In this document: one piece after another, positions 43,045-51,419 of the stretch
How positions within the stretch are numbered: the stretch's first letter is position 1
Layout of the letters: every line of letters begins with the position of its first letter
NCBI GenBank assembly: GCA_041402005.1
Contig: JAWKTB010000005.1
Span: 186,001 to 250,000, forward strand
From: JAJRXR01 sp041402005
GTDB taxonomy: Bacteria; Planctomycetota; Phycisphaerae; Phycisphaerales; UBA1924
Direction: 5' to 3'
Length of the DNA stretch: 64,000 nt
Notes under the pieces: model-generated
What the model saw: the letters and a program-made list of their open reading frames with translations, nothing else
Database searches by the model: none
Told to the model about the DNA's origin: nothing
Translations under genes and position numbers: made by a program

Positions 43045-46023
43045 TTAGGGGCAGCCGGCGCCGAAGGCGGTGAGGAACGCGAGGACATCGGAGAAATCGA
43101 AGACGCCCGTCGGCGGGGCCAGGTCGGCGGCGGGGTCCGATGAGCCGAAGGCGGTGAGGAACGCGAGCACGTCGGAGAAGTCCAGAACGCCCAGGGGCTC
43201 GGCCAGGTCGGCGACGCCGCAGTCGCACGTCGAGTTGGTCGGGTTGGAGGTTGCATCGGCGGGGTCGGCGCAGGCGTCGAGTTCGTCGCGGTCGTAGTAG
43301 AGATCGGAGTCGCGATCGATGCCGATGCGGAACTCCGTGCCAAGTGGGACGGCGGTGAAGGTGATCTCCGCGCCCGGGGCGGCAGCGTTGACGAGAGTGG
43401 TGTGGGACACGGTTTGCCCGGCACGGTCGGACTGGTAGAGCCCGGCGCCGATGTACGTGAAGCCGCGGGGCTCGCCCTGGTAGATGCCCTTGGCGACGAG
43501 TCCGATGCGCGAGAGGTCGGCCTCGCTCTTGAGCGAGTTCAGGAGCGCGATGTCGCCGGACTCGGACCCGTTCAGCGTGGTCTGCTTGCCGACGGCGGCG
43601 TGGGTGTCGAGGCTCGGCGGGCCCGGGGGCTCGAGAATGCCCGAGGGCTCAGGGAGGTCGGAGCCCGAGAAGGCGAGCAGGAAGGCGGTGAGGTTGGCGA
43701 TCTGCTGGTCGCTCGTGACGGAGAAGGCGGGCTCGGACACAAAACGCTCGGCGGAGTCGACGGAGCCGTCGTGCAGGAGGCCGAAGCCGGCGGTGTTGCG
43801 GAGCTGGGTGGTGTTGAAGCCGGTCTTTTCATAGATCGCTCGCGTCTGCGGGATCTTGATCGAGACGTTGGTGGAGCCGTCGAGCGAGACGAGGGCGTGA
43901 TGGAGCTCGCCGTCGGGGCCTGGGGGGAGCTGGTCGAAGGGGGGCCCGCCGATGAAGTCGATGTTGGCGCCCATGCCGGTGGGGAGGGTGTGGCAGGTGA
44001 TGCACTGGAAGGGGCTGTCGAGGAAGCCGGTGCGGTAGGAGGTCAGGCCCGCGACGGCGTTGCCGTTGGGCAGGGGCTGGCCGGCGGTCGCGAAGCGTCC
44101 GGTGGTGTAGTGACCGGGCAAGGGGAGGCTGGTGGGCAGGGAGTTGTCGAGGTTGCGGAAGGGGTTGGGGGGGAAGTGGATGGTGGCGAGGAAGTCCTCG
44201 AACTCCTGCATCTCAGTCGGGGTGAGGTTGTCGTCGTCGCCGAGGAGGGAGATGAAGGCGGCGTTGAACTCCTCGATGCCGAAGCGGTCGCCCCGCCAGT
44301 GGTGGGGTTCTTTGTGGATGATGTCCTGGAGGGTCTGGGTGGTCATGGGCCCCTTCATGGGGTGCCAGTCGGTGCACCCGCCGTCGGGGCAGTTCTGGTC
44401 GAACGCCTTCATGTCGCCCGCGGGGTTGCCCAGGTCCCAGGCGAGGCGGTCGGTGCGCGCGTCGATGTGGCACGAGGCGCAGGAGAGCTGCCCGAGACCC
44501 GAGTTCTTGTGCGTGTCGTAGAGATGCTTGCGCCCGACCTTGATGACCTGGGGCGTGGGGTCGAAGAAGGGAATCTCGACCGTGGGGTCGCCCGCGGCGG
44601 AGAGATCGACGACGGAGATCGAGCCGGAGAACTTGTTCATGACGTAGAGACGGCTGCGCCCCGAGTCGAGAGCGAGGCCGGTGGGCCCCTCGCCGACTTC
44701 GATCGTGGAGTTGGCGACGCCCCTGGTGAGTGAGGCGTCGAAGACACCGACGTTGTTCGAGCCCATGCCGGCGACGTAGGCCGTCAGGCCGTCGGGGGAG
44801 AAGACGATGGCACGGGGGTCGCCGACGGACTTGTCGCGCTCGATCTGGGGCTCGGGGATGAAGTCGGGACCGGGTGTGTAGATGAGATGGGGATTGAGGT
44901 CGGTGGCCGTGGTGTTGGCGGGGTCGAGGGGGTCGATGCGGGCGCCGATGACGCGGACGAAGCGGCCCGTGAGGTTCGGCTCGAAGCGGATCTCGTTGGT
45001 GGCGTCGGTTCCCACGACGGCAATTTCCGCGGAGACGGGGTTCACCGCGATCGCCATGTTGGCGTTCATCAAGGAGGTGGCGTAGGTGACGGCGTTCGAG
45101 GAGGCGTCGATGATCGCGACGTCCTGATCGACGATGGTCCAGCCGGGCTTGCGACCCGAGAGGGCGGCCAGGTCGCCCGAGACGAGATTCGTCCAGTCGG
45201 CGCCGGTGTCGTCACGCCACTTGCTGTCGGCGCCCTTGCGGACGATGAGCCCGACGCGAGGCGGGGTGGGATTGGCGGGGTTCTTGGGAGGGCTGAACGC
45301 AGCGCCGTTGTTGGGCGGGGGGTTGACGCCCGCGTGCGGACCGAGGGGGTGGCTGACGACGTTGGGTGGGAAGGCGAGCGTCGTGGAACCGACGATGCCG
45401 CCTCCGAGCTCGGTGGTGTTGTTGGTCGACTCGAAGATGGCGGCGTAGACAGTGGCGCCGTCGGGGCTGACGGCGAGCGCCCGGGGATCCTCCCCCTCGA
45501 TCGGGATCGAGGCGATGGGGGCGCCCGGGGCGCCGACGTCGAAGACCTGGATGAGGTTCGCTTGCGAGCACGAGACGAACGCGCGCTGCGGAACGCCCGC
45601 GAAGACGACGTCCGCGGGCTCGTCAGCGGTCTGGAGCGTCGCGACGACGTTCATCGTGGTCAGGTCCACGATCGAGACCGAGTCTGAGATGTGGTTGACG
45701 ACCCAGACCTCGGTGTTGGTGCGAGCACGGACGGCGACCGGGTCGATGCCGACCGGGATGGAGGTCTCGAGCACGGGCTGGCCGCCCCCGAGTGTGAAGA
45801 CTTCGAGACGATCGTCGGCGGTGTTGACGGCGAGGAGGCGGGAGGCGTCGGGGGTCATGTCCAGGGGGTGGACGTGGGGGGTCTCCCAGTTGACGAACTC
45901 ATCCACGAGACCCCTGGCGATGATGTGCGGGGTGTCGCGTGGGGTGGAGGCGGAGAGGGCGAGGGCGAAGACGCCGGCGCCCGAGAGGGTCGCTCCGGCG
46001 ACGAGAACGGCCTTGGGGGTCAT
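43045..46023 (-). CDS. Secreted YVTN beta-propeller/di-heme cytochrome with GC-type dockerin tail
   Basis: 992 residues. A signal-like N-terminus is followed by beta-propeller repeats of the YVTN kind (SVSIVDLTTMNVVATLQTAD, SRLYVMNKFSGSISVVDLS). Residues about 500-800 hold two c-type heme sites, CASCH (about 515) and CITCH (about 674), with the surroundings of the di-heme peroxidase/MauG type (GGCTDWHPMKGPMTTQTLQD). The tail repeats (CGVADLAEPLGVLDFSDV, ADLAPPTGVFDFSDV) end GAGCP. Likely an extracellular redox protein tethered by its tail. Ribosome site GGAG precedes the ATG. Confidence 0.85.
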   Translation of the reverse strand: MTPKAVLVAGATLSGAGVFALALSASTPRDTPHIIARGLVDEFVNWETPHVHPLDMTPDASRLLAVNTADDRLEVFTLGGGQPVLETSIPVGIDPVAVRARTNTEVWVVNHISDSVSIVDLTTMNVVATLQTADEPADVVFAGVPQRAFVSCSQANLIQVFDVGAPGAPIASIPIEGEDPRALAVSPDGATVYAAIFESTNNTTELGGGIVGSTTLAFPPNVVSHPLGPHAGVNPPPNNGAAFSPPKNPANPTPPRVGLIVRKGADSKWRDDTGADWTNLVSGDLAALSGRKPGWTIVDQDVAIIDASSNAVTYATSLMNANMAIAVNPVSAEIAVVGTDATNEIRFEPNLTGRFVRVIGARIDPLDPANTTATDLNPHLIYTPGPDFIPEPQIERDKSVGDPRAIVFSPDGLTAYVAGMGSNNVGVFDASLTRGVANSTIEVGEGPTGLALDSGRSRLYVMNKFSGSISVVDLSAAGDPTVEIPFFDPTPQVIKVGRKHLYDTHKNSGLGQLSCASCHIDARTDRLAWDLGNPAGDMKAFDQNCPDGGCTDWHPMKGPMTTQTLQDIIHKEPHHWRGDRFGIEEFNAAFISLLGDDDNLTPTEMQEFEDFLATIHFPPNPFRNLDNSLPTSLPLPGHYTTGRFATAGQPLPNGNAVAGLTSYRTGFLDSPFQCITCHTLPTGMGANIDFIGGPPFDQLPPGPDGELHHALVSLDGSTNVSIKIPQTRAIYEKTGFNTTQLRNTAGFGLLHDGSVDSAERFVSEPAFSVTSDQQIANLTAFLLAFSGSDLPEPSGILEPPGPPSLDTHAAVGKQTTLNGSESGDIALLNSLKSEADLSRIGLVAKGIYQGEPRGFTYIGAGLYQSDRAGQTVSHTTLVNAAAPGAEITFTAVPLGTEFRIGIDRDSDLYYDRDELDACADPADATSNPTNSTCDCGVADLAEPLGVLDFSDVLAFLTAFGSSDPAADLAPPTGVFDFSDVLAFLTAFGAGCP

Positions 46024-46111
46024 GACGCGCTCCTGGGGATCATCCGCCAGCGTTGTTGGGATCTCTCGGGCACAGTGTCGCGGAAGGGCGCCGGAGCGTC
46101 AAGAGCGGGGG

Positions 46112-46683
46112 TCAGGGGCAGCCTGCCGCATATGAGGTCAGAGAGGCGAAGACGTCGGAGAAGTTGAAGAGCCCGTAGGGGACTTCGAGGTCCGCGGTGG
46201 GGTCTTCGGATGTGAAGGCGAGGAGGAACGCGAAGACGTCAGAGAAATCCAGGCTGCCAAACGGCTCGTCGAAGTCTGCCGGGCAGGCGTCCGGGATGAA
46301 CCCTCCGTAGTCAGTGATGTGAACACCGGCCTCGCCGTCCGCGACGTAGGCGTACCCACCCCGCAGTTGGACGTCGTAGGCGTACCCGCCGGTGGCAATC
46401 TGATGGATTGTCGCCGGGGTGTTGATGTCCGAGATGTCGAGCAGGGTGACGCCCGCCGGACCGTTCGCGTCCCGGCGATCGCGATCTGGTTCGCCTCACC
46501 CGAGGGGTGATACGTACTCCGGTACTGCGGCATGGATGGATCCGCGATGTCGATCGAGAGAAGCCCGGCAGTCGGGTCGCAGACCAATGCCAGCCCCCCG
46601 TGCAAGACGAGTTCTTGAGAGTACAACGCATGCAGCCGTGCAAGTTCGATTGGCGGGTCGCATCTTGATCCCCCACGCAGACT
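46112..46683 (-). pseudogene. Frameshifted LVIVD-repeat GC-type dockerin protein
   Basis: The minus strand first reads LVLHGGLALVCDPTAGLLSI and DIADPSMPQYRSTYHPSGEA, then shifts frame near 46461-46474 and goes on as GVTLLDISDINTPATIHQIA and GGYAYDVQLRGGYAYVADGE, LVIVD-type repeats. The tail follows in the second frame (CPADFDEPFGSLDFSDV, ADLEVPYGLFNFSDV) and ends AGCP. No start or signal peptide exists, and the 5' part is missing. Broken remnant of a once secreted protein. Confidence 0.75.
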
Positions 46684-46774
46684 TTACTCTGCCCTCTGGC
46701 CGGCTCGTATGGAATCGCGGCGCCCGCGCTGCGTCCGACCATGTGGAGCCTGGGACCGAGAGCCTGCGTTCCAC

Positions 46775-47839
46775 TTAGGGGCAGCCGCCGCCGAAGGCGG
46801 TCAGGAAGGCGACGACATCGGAGAAGTCGTAGACGCCGGCGGGCGGCGCGAGGTCGGCGGCGTTGTCCATCGTCCCGAACGCGGTCAGGAAGGCGATCAC
46901 GTCGGAGAAGTCGAGCACGTCAAAGGGCTCGGCGAGGTCGGCGGGTGAGCACCCTGCCGCCTCAGCGTTGGCGATGATGGTGACGCCGCCCATGGTTTCC
47001 ACGGAAGCGGTCGAGAACTGGAGCGTGAGCAGGACGGAAGCGGGGTCGCCTCCCGCGATGTTGGGCAGGTCGAAGGGAACGTTCTCGATCGGGGGCGCCC
47101 CGGTGAGGTCGATCTCCTGCGCCGCGTTGGCGAGGTCCAGGGTGATCTCGAGCGACGCGGAGTTGTCGGGGTTGATGGTGAGCGTGCCCGTGATCGGGAG
47201 CGGGGCGTCGAAGGTGGTCTCGGGGATAGGGAGCGTGGCCGAGTCGGCGGCGAGGGTGATGGTGGCGGGGACGACGCCGGCGAGTGTGTAGACGCCCGGG
47301 TCGGCCTCGACGAGGACGCCCGGCGCGTCCATCGGCGCCGACTGGGCGACGCCGAGCGTAGTGATCTGCGACGTGGAGAGCGGGATGGTGATGGGGATGC
47401 CGCCCAGGAAGACCGCGGTGGGGTTCACCGTGTGGAAGAGGTCCCAGAGCAGGGTGGCATCGAGTGCGGCGTCAGCCGTGTCGGCGGAAAGAAGGTCGAG
47501 GGCGAGGGCGTCGATGGTAAAGGTCAGCGCGTCGGTGTCGACGCTGAGCGAGAACGCGCCGGAGGGGGCAGTGTCGACGATGGCGGTGTAGTCGAAGTCG
47601 ATGGAGACGGGGATGGCGTTGTTACCTGAGCCGCCAAAGAGGCCCGGGCGTGTTTGGGTGCCGTCGGGGTTGGTGGTGGCGTCATAGTCGCCGATGAGCG
47701 TGCCATCGGAGGCGGCGGTGATCGTGGTCGTCGAGGAGACGGCGCTGGCGCCCTGGTTGACGACGAAGCTGAAGTCATCAGCGGCGAGGGTCGGGGTCGC
47801 GGCCAGCGCGGCGAGGAGGGCGGGGGTGAGGCGGGGCAT
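46775..47839 (-). CDS. Secreted GC-type dockerin protein
   Basis: 354 residues. Signal peptide MPRLTPALLAALAATPTLAA, then an all-beta region (FVVNQGASAVSSTTTITAAS, SAPMDAPGVLVEADPGVYTL), without Cys until the tail. The tail repeats CSPADLAEPFDVLDFSDV and ADLAPPAGVYDFSDV end GGGCP. Ribosome site AAGGA. Function unknown beyond probable surface attachment. Confidence 0.8.
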   Translation of the reverse strand: MPRLTPALLAALAATPTLAADDFSFVVNQGASAVSSTTTITAASDGTLIGDYDATTNPDGTQTRPGLFGGSGNNAIPVSIDFDYTAIVDTAPSGAFSLSVDTDALTFTIDALALDLLSADTADAALDATLLWDLFHTVNPTAVFLGGIPITIPLSTSQITTLGVAQSAPMDAPGVLVEADPGVYTLAGVVPATITLAADSATLPIPETTFDAPLPITGTLTINPDNSASLEITLDLANAAQEIDLTGAPPIENVPFDLPNIAGGDPASVLLTLQFSTASVETMGGVTIIANAEAAGCSPADLAEPFDVLDFSDVIAFLTAFGTMDNAADLAPPAGVYDFSDVVAFLTAFGGGCP

Positions 47840-47908
47840 CTGGTGGTCCTTGTGCGTGCGGCGTTGGTCAGTACGCCTGCCCTTTGGGTCGGGCGCAGCG
47901 CCGATGGG

Positions 47909-49315
47909 TTATGGGCAGCCGTTGGTGAAAGCGGTAAGGAACGCGATCACATCGGAGAAGTCGTACTGGCCATAGGGCTCGGCGAGGTCGGCGCAGGTGT
48001 TCTGCGCGGCGAAGAACTGAAGGAAGGCGACGACGTCAGAGAAGTCGATCTGGCCAATGGGCTCGGCGAGGTCGGCGGGGTTGCACCCCACGATGATGAG
48101 CGGCGTGGCGACGTAGACGCCGATGGTCCCGTTTCGCAAGAAAGCCGCGAGGGCGACCTGGCCGTTGTCGTTGATGTCGACCACGCCGTTCATGACCTGC
48201 TTGCCAGTCCCCGAGCCGAAGTCGAAGCCGGCAGGGAGGTCGCCGAGGTCTGTGGGCAGGGGCTGGTCGTACTCGACGAGCTTGACGAGTGTGTCGCCGT
48301 CACCGACCCAGAGCGCGGTGGAGTTGTTGGCGACGTCGGTAGCGCGGAAGGCGACCCAGCCCATCGAGTTGACGACGGGGGGGAAGTTGGCGAGGGAAGA
48401 GTTGTTGATGTCTGGGTCGGCGCCCGTCGCGATCTCGGTGAGCACGCCGTCCTTCCAGCGGTAGACGCCCCAGACGGAGTCCGAAGTTTGGCGGGCGGAG
48501 AAAGCGACCGTGCCGTCGGAGGCGATCGCGGTGGAGTTGACGAAAGAGTTGAACTGGGCTCCGGTCTCGGCGACGGTCGTAGGCGTGCCGTCGGCCTCGA
48601 AGCGGATGATGCGACGCGTGGGCCCGGAGCCGGGAATGGTGTTGGCGACGATCTGACGACTGTCGTTGGCGTCTGGGTTGAACAAGAACGAGTAGTCGGG
48701 CGAGATGGTCGAGGCCCGGACAGTCTGGATGCGCGTGAGCCCGTCGAACTCGTCGAAGGCGATGACGTCGTCGGAGCCGAAGTCGGCGCGGTAGGCCAGG
48801 GCGCCGTCCGCGAGCATCGTCGGGCCTGAGGGGTTCGAGAGCGACTGGGGTCCGCCGGCGGGGAAGTTCTGGATGATCACGCCTGCGGAGGAATAGACGT
48901 GGGCGCCGCCGCCCGCGAAGACGGCGTCCGTCAACGCGATCATGCCGGCATGGAGGTCGAGGTCGGTGGAGTAGACGGGGTCGGAGGTGTTGTTGGCGGT
49001 GATGACTGTGGAGCCCGAGCCGTTCACGCCGTAGAAGACGCCCTCGGTGAAGGCGCCGGAGGAGAAGTAGCGGATTGCGACGTCGCCGTTCTCGCCGAGA
49101 GAGACGTACTGGGATGAGAGCGAGGAGGGGTACGGGAGGTTGAAAGGGGCGATTCCCGGGTCCAGCGAGGACCGGCACTGGAGCTGGAGCTCCCAGTCCT
49201 GGGCGTCGGGGAGAGCGGACGGGCCACACTGGGCGGCGGCCGTCGAGGCGGCGGTGAATGTCTTGATCGCGATGAGGATGGCGGCGATCAGGGCGGTGTC
49301 GCTGGTGGTACGCAT
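47909..49315 (-). CDS. Secreted NxxGxxAF-repeat protein with GC-type dockerin tail
   Basis: 468 residues from the ATG before RTTSDTALIAAILIAIKTF, which starts a signal peptide ending TAAAQC; the longer frame to 49522 runs into the tRNA gene. Repeats of the form NSMGWVAFRATD, ASDGTVAFSARQ and NDNGQVALAAFL match the NxxGxxAF tandem-repeat family, related to the two proteins at 22.8-25.9 kb. Tail: CNPADLAEPIGQIDFSDV and ADLAEPYGQYDFSDV, ending NGCP. Confidence 0.82.
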   Translation of the reverse strand: MRTTSDTALIAAILIAIKTFTAASTAAAQCGPSALPDAQDWELQLQCRSSLDPGIAPFNLPYPSSLSSQYVSLGENGDVAIRYFSSGAFTEGVFYGVNGSGSTVITANNTSDPVYSTDLDLHAGMIALTDAVFAGGGAHVYSSAGVIIQNFPAGGPQSLSNPSGPTMLADGALAYRADFGSDDVIAFDEFDGLTRIQTVRASTISPDYSFLFNPDANDSRQIVANTIPGSGPTRRIIRFEADGTPTTVAETGAQFNSFVNSTAIASDGTVAFSARQTSDSVWGVYRWKDGVLTEIATGADPDINNSSLANFPPVVNSMGWVAFRATDVANNSTALWVGDGDTLVKLVEYDQPLPTDLGDLPAGFDFGSGTGKQVMNGVVDINDNGQVALAAFLRNGTIGVYVATPLIIVGCNPADLAEPIGQIDFSDVVAFLQFFAAQNTCADLAEPYGQYDFSDVIAFLTAFTNGCP

Positions 49316-49495
49316 CCGGGATCTCTCTCTGGGCTGGGGGCGGGCCTCTGCCATTGTCTCCGCATGGGGCGGGGGATCAAGGGGCACGCCCGGAAGGGGC
49401 CCGGGGGACGATGCTCTCGGGCCTTCGGGAGACGCCTTGACGGGGCGGGGGGGGTCGGTATCGTTGTCGTCCCCGTCGGCGAGAGCCGCGGCGGC

Positions 49496-49568
49496 GGGCA
49501 GGTAGCTCAGTTGGTAGAGCACCGCATTGAAAATGCGGGTGTCGCCGGTTCAAGTCCGGCCCTGCCCA
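49496..49568 (+). tRNA. tRNA-Phe (GAA), integration site
   Basis: 73-nt cloverleaf with acceptor GGGCAGG/CCTGCCC, D arm GCTCAGTTGGTAGAGC, anticodon loop TTGAAAA and T arm GCCGGTTCAAGTCCGGC; discriminator A, no encoded CCA. An integrase gene starts downstream and its 3' end overlaps this tRNA on the other strand, so the tRNA 3' half is the probable attB/attL. Confidence 0.95.
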
Positions 49569-50835
49569 TTGGTACGTTTCGCACCCCGCCGCGTTCGCTC
49601 GCGTCGGCTTGCGAAACCCCCGCCGGACAAGGCGCTTGCGACGACTGCCGCGACTCGGCACGATCGGGTGCGGTCGGGTGCTGCGCCGCATTCTGCGCCG
49701 GACGCGCGCCGCATTCCGCGCCGCCCTCGGTCCGGCCCGTCGCCCTCGCCCAATCGGCGTCAGTGATTTGCAGGTAGTGGCCCGCTGCGATCGCCTTCGT
49801 ATTCCCGATCCACCCGCAGACGGTGTGGAGGGGGTAGGTCGCCGCCAACTCGGTCTGCCGGGTCGCGCGCAGGTTGTGCCACGTCCGGGGCCAGGGCGTC
49901 ACGCCCGCGCGGCGGATGATCCGGCGGAAGTGGGGGTTCAGGTTCGCGCCCTCCCGGTAGCTACCGATCACGTTCACCGCCCCGACCGGGGCCGCGTCGA
50001 AAACGGTTTGCAGGTGTTCCCGAATCTCGGGGAACAGGGGGACGATCCGCTCGCCTTTGCCTTCGTGGTGCTCGGTTTTGGGGGAGCGCACTGTGATCCT
50101 GTTGTGTTCCCAATTCACGTCGGACCAGCGCAGGGCCAGGGCCTCGCTCGGGACGCGCAGCCCGCCGAATCGGGCGAAGGCGATCAGCAGCCGCCATTCG
50201 GCATCGGGGGCCGCGTCGATCACCTTGGCGATCGTCTCACGGGACACGAACACCGACCGGGCTGGGTTGACTTGCGCCCCCGCTTTCAGAGCCGTGAACG
50301 GGTTGGAGCTCGCCATGTCCCGCCGCTTCCCCCAGCGGAAGACCTGCCGGGCGTACAGCACTGTCCGGCTAATCGTCGCCGGCGAATACCCGCGATCCTT
50401 CAGGCTCGCCCGCCATGCTTCGGCGTCGGCCTCGCCGATTGTCGCCACGTCGCGGGCCTCGGAGAAGTGGCCCACCAGCGCCGCCTCGGCTTGCCGCATC
50501 CGCACCAGCGTCGCGGGCTTCACGTCCACCCCGGCGAAAAACTCGGACAGCAGCCCGCCCAGCGTCACCCGCGACGCACGGGCGCGGGGATCGGCCAGCC
50601 CGACACGGACCAGCCGGGCGTGCATGGTGTCGGGCAGGTCCGCCAGCCAACGGGCGGTATTTGGGTCGAGAGGCGTCTCGGTCAGCCGGGCCGCGATCAG
50701 GTCTTCGAGTTTCAGCCGGAAGGCTTCGGCGGTCTTGACCGAGACTTTCCCCAGCCGCACCGCCTTGCGCTCGCCGTCGCAGTTCGTGAACAGCACTCGC
50801 TTCAATCCGCCCGCGTCGCGTGAAACGCTCGCCAT
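49507..50835 (-). CDS. Tyrosine site-specific integrase
   Basis: 442 residues. A SAM-like core-binding domain (about 90-175) precedes the catalytic domain with Arg227 (GGLRVPSEALAL), His320/Arg323 (WHNLRATRQTEL), Trp342 in place of His (CGWIGN) and Tyr354 (AAGHYLQITDADW). The last 19 residues, GRAGLEPATPAFSMRCSTN, are the antisense of tRNA-Phe, so the C-terminus depends on the integration site. It drives integration and excision of the element to its right. Confidence 0.92.
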   Translation of the reverse strand: MASVSRDAGGLKRVLFTNCDGERKAVRLGKVSVKTAEAFRLKLEDLIAARLTETPLDPNTARWLADLPDTMHARLVRVGLADPRARASRVTLGGLLSEFFAGVDVKPATLVRMRQAEAALVGHFSEARDVATIGEADAEAWRASLKDRGYSPATISRTVLYARQVFRWGKRRDMASSNPFTALKAGAQVNPARSVFVSRETIAKVIDAAPDAEWRLLIAFARFGGLRVPSEALALRWSDVNWEHNRITVRSPKTEHHEGKGERIVPLFPEIREHLQTVFDAAPVGAVNVIGSYREGANLNPHFRRIIRRAGVTPWPRTWHNLRATRQTELAATYPLHTVCGWIGNTKAIAAGHYLQITDADWARATGRTEGGAECGARPAQNAAQHPTAPDRAESRQSSQAPCPAGVSQADASERGGVRNVPMGRAGLEPATPAFSMRCSTN

Positions 50836-50838
50836 GCC

Positions 50839-51048
50839 TCACCGTCCCTTCCGGGCTTTGCTCGGTTTCCGCGTGAGCACCAGCCCCAGGTAGTCCGCCA
50901 GCTTGTCCAGATTCGCCCCCCGCAGCGGTTGGCCGTGGAAAAACCGGGACAGCACGGATTCGGGAATCCCGGTCGCCTTGCTCACCGCGTACCGCGTCTG
51001 CCCGCATCGCTCCAACTCGCGCCGCAGGGTTTCACTCACCGTCGCCAT
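50839..51048 (-). CDS. XRE-family helix-turn-helix protein
   Basis: 69 residues from the ATG before ATVSETLRRELERCGQTRYA. Most of it is a Cro/C1-type HTH (YAVSKATGIPESVLSRFFHG, LDKLADYLGLVL). It sits 3 bp before the integrase and probably regulates it, as in prophages. A longer frame to 51090 has a poorer start. Confidence 0.8.
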   Translation of the reverse strand: MATVSETLRRELERCGQTRYAVSKATGIPESVLSRFFHGQPLRGANLDKLADYLGLVLTRKPSKARKGR

Positions 51049-51086
51049 GCCACCATCATACACCGGTGCTTCCCACGGTGCAAGTA

Positions 51087-51419
51087 TCATTGGGTCGCCC
51101 CCATCGACTCACCGACCGCCAGCAGCCACGCCGCCGATCCGGGGTGCGTGTCCAGCCCGAGCCCGTCCGCGACGCCCAGGCGTTCGCCGTAGACGTACTC
51201 CGCGTCGTCGGCGGGGTCAGGGGTGTAGCCGCCCGTCAGCAGCCCCAGGACAGCCCCACGGTGCCGCCGAAGGCGCTCCAGCAGGTTCCAGGGAGGGTCT
51301 GCCGGGCGATGCCGCAGCCGGGCCGGATCGGTCGCGTGCGGGGCCAGCTCGATCCCTGCCCGTCCGAGGGCGACGAGCATCGGGGCGAGGGCGTGGTGAT
51401 CGGGAGGGTGTGGGGTCAC
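51087..51419 (-). CDS. Small hypothetical protein of the element, TubC-like
   Basis: 110 residues. Its start overlaps the stop of the ATPase gene (ATGA). The N-terminal half reads LGRAGIELAPHATDPARLRH and LLERLRRHRGAVLGLL, the pattern of TubC N-terminal docking-like modules often found in plasmid and phage replication operons. Role unknown. Confidence 0.6.
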   Translation of the reverse strand: MTPHPPDHHALAPMLVALGRAGIELAPHATDPARLRHRPADPPWNLLERLRRHRGAVLGLLTGGYTPDPADDAEYVYGERLGVADGLGLDTHPGSAAWLLAVGESMGATQ

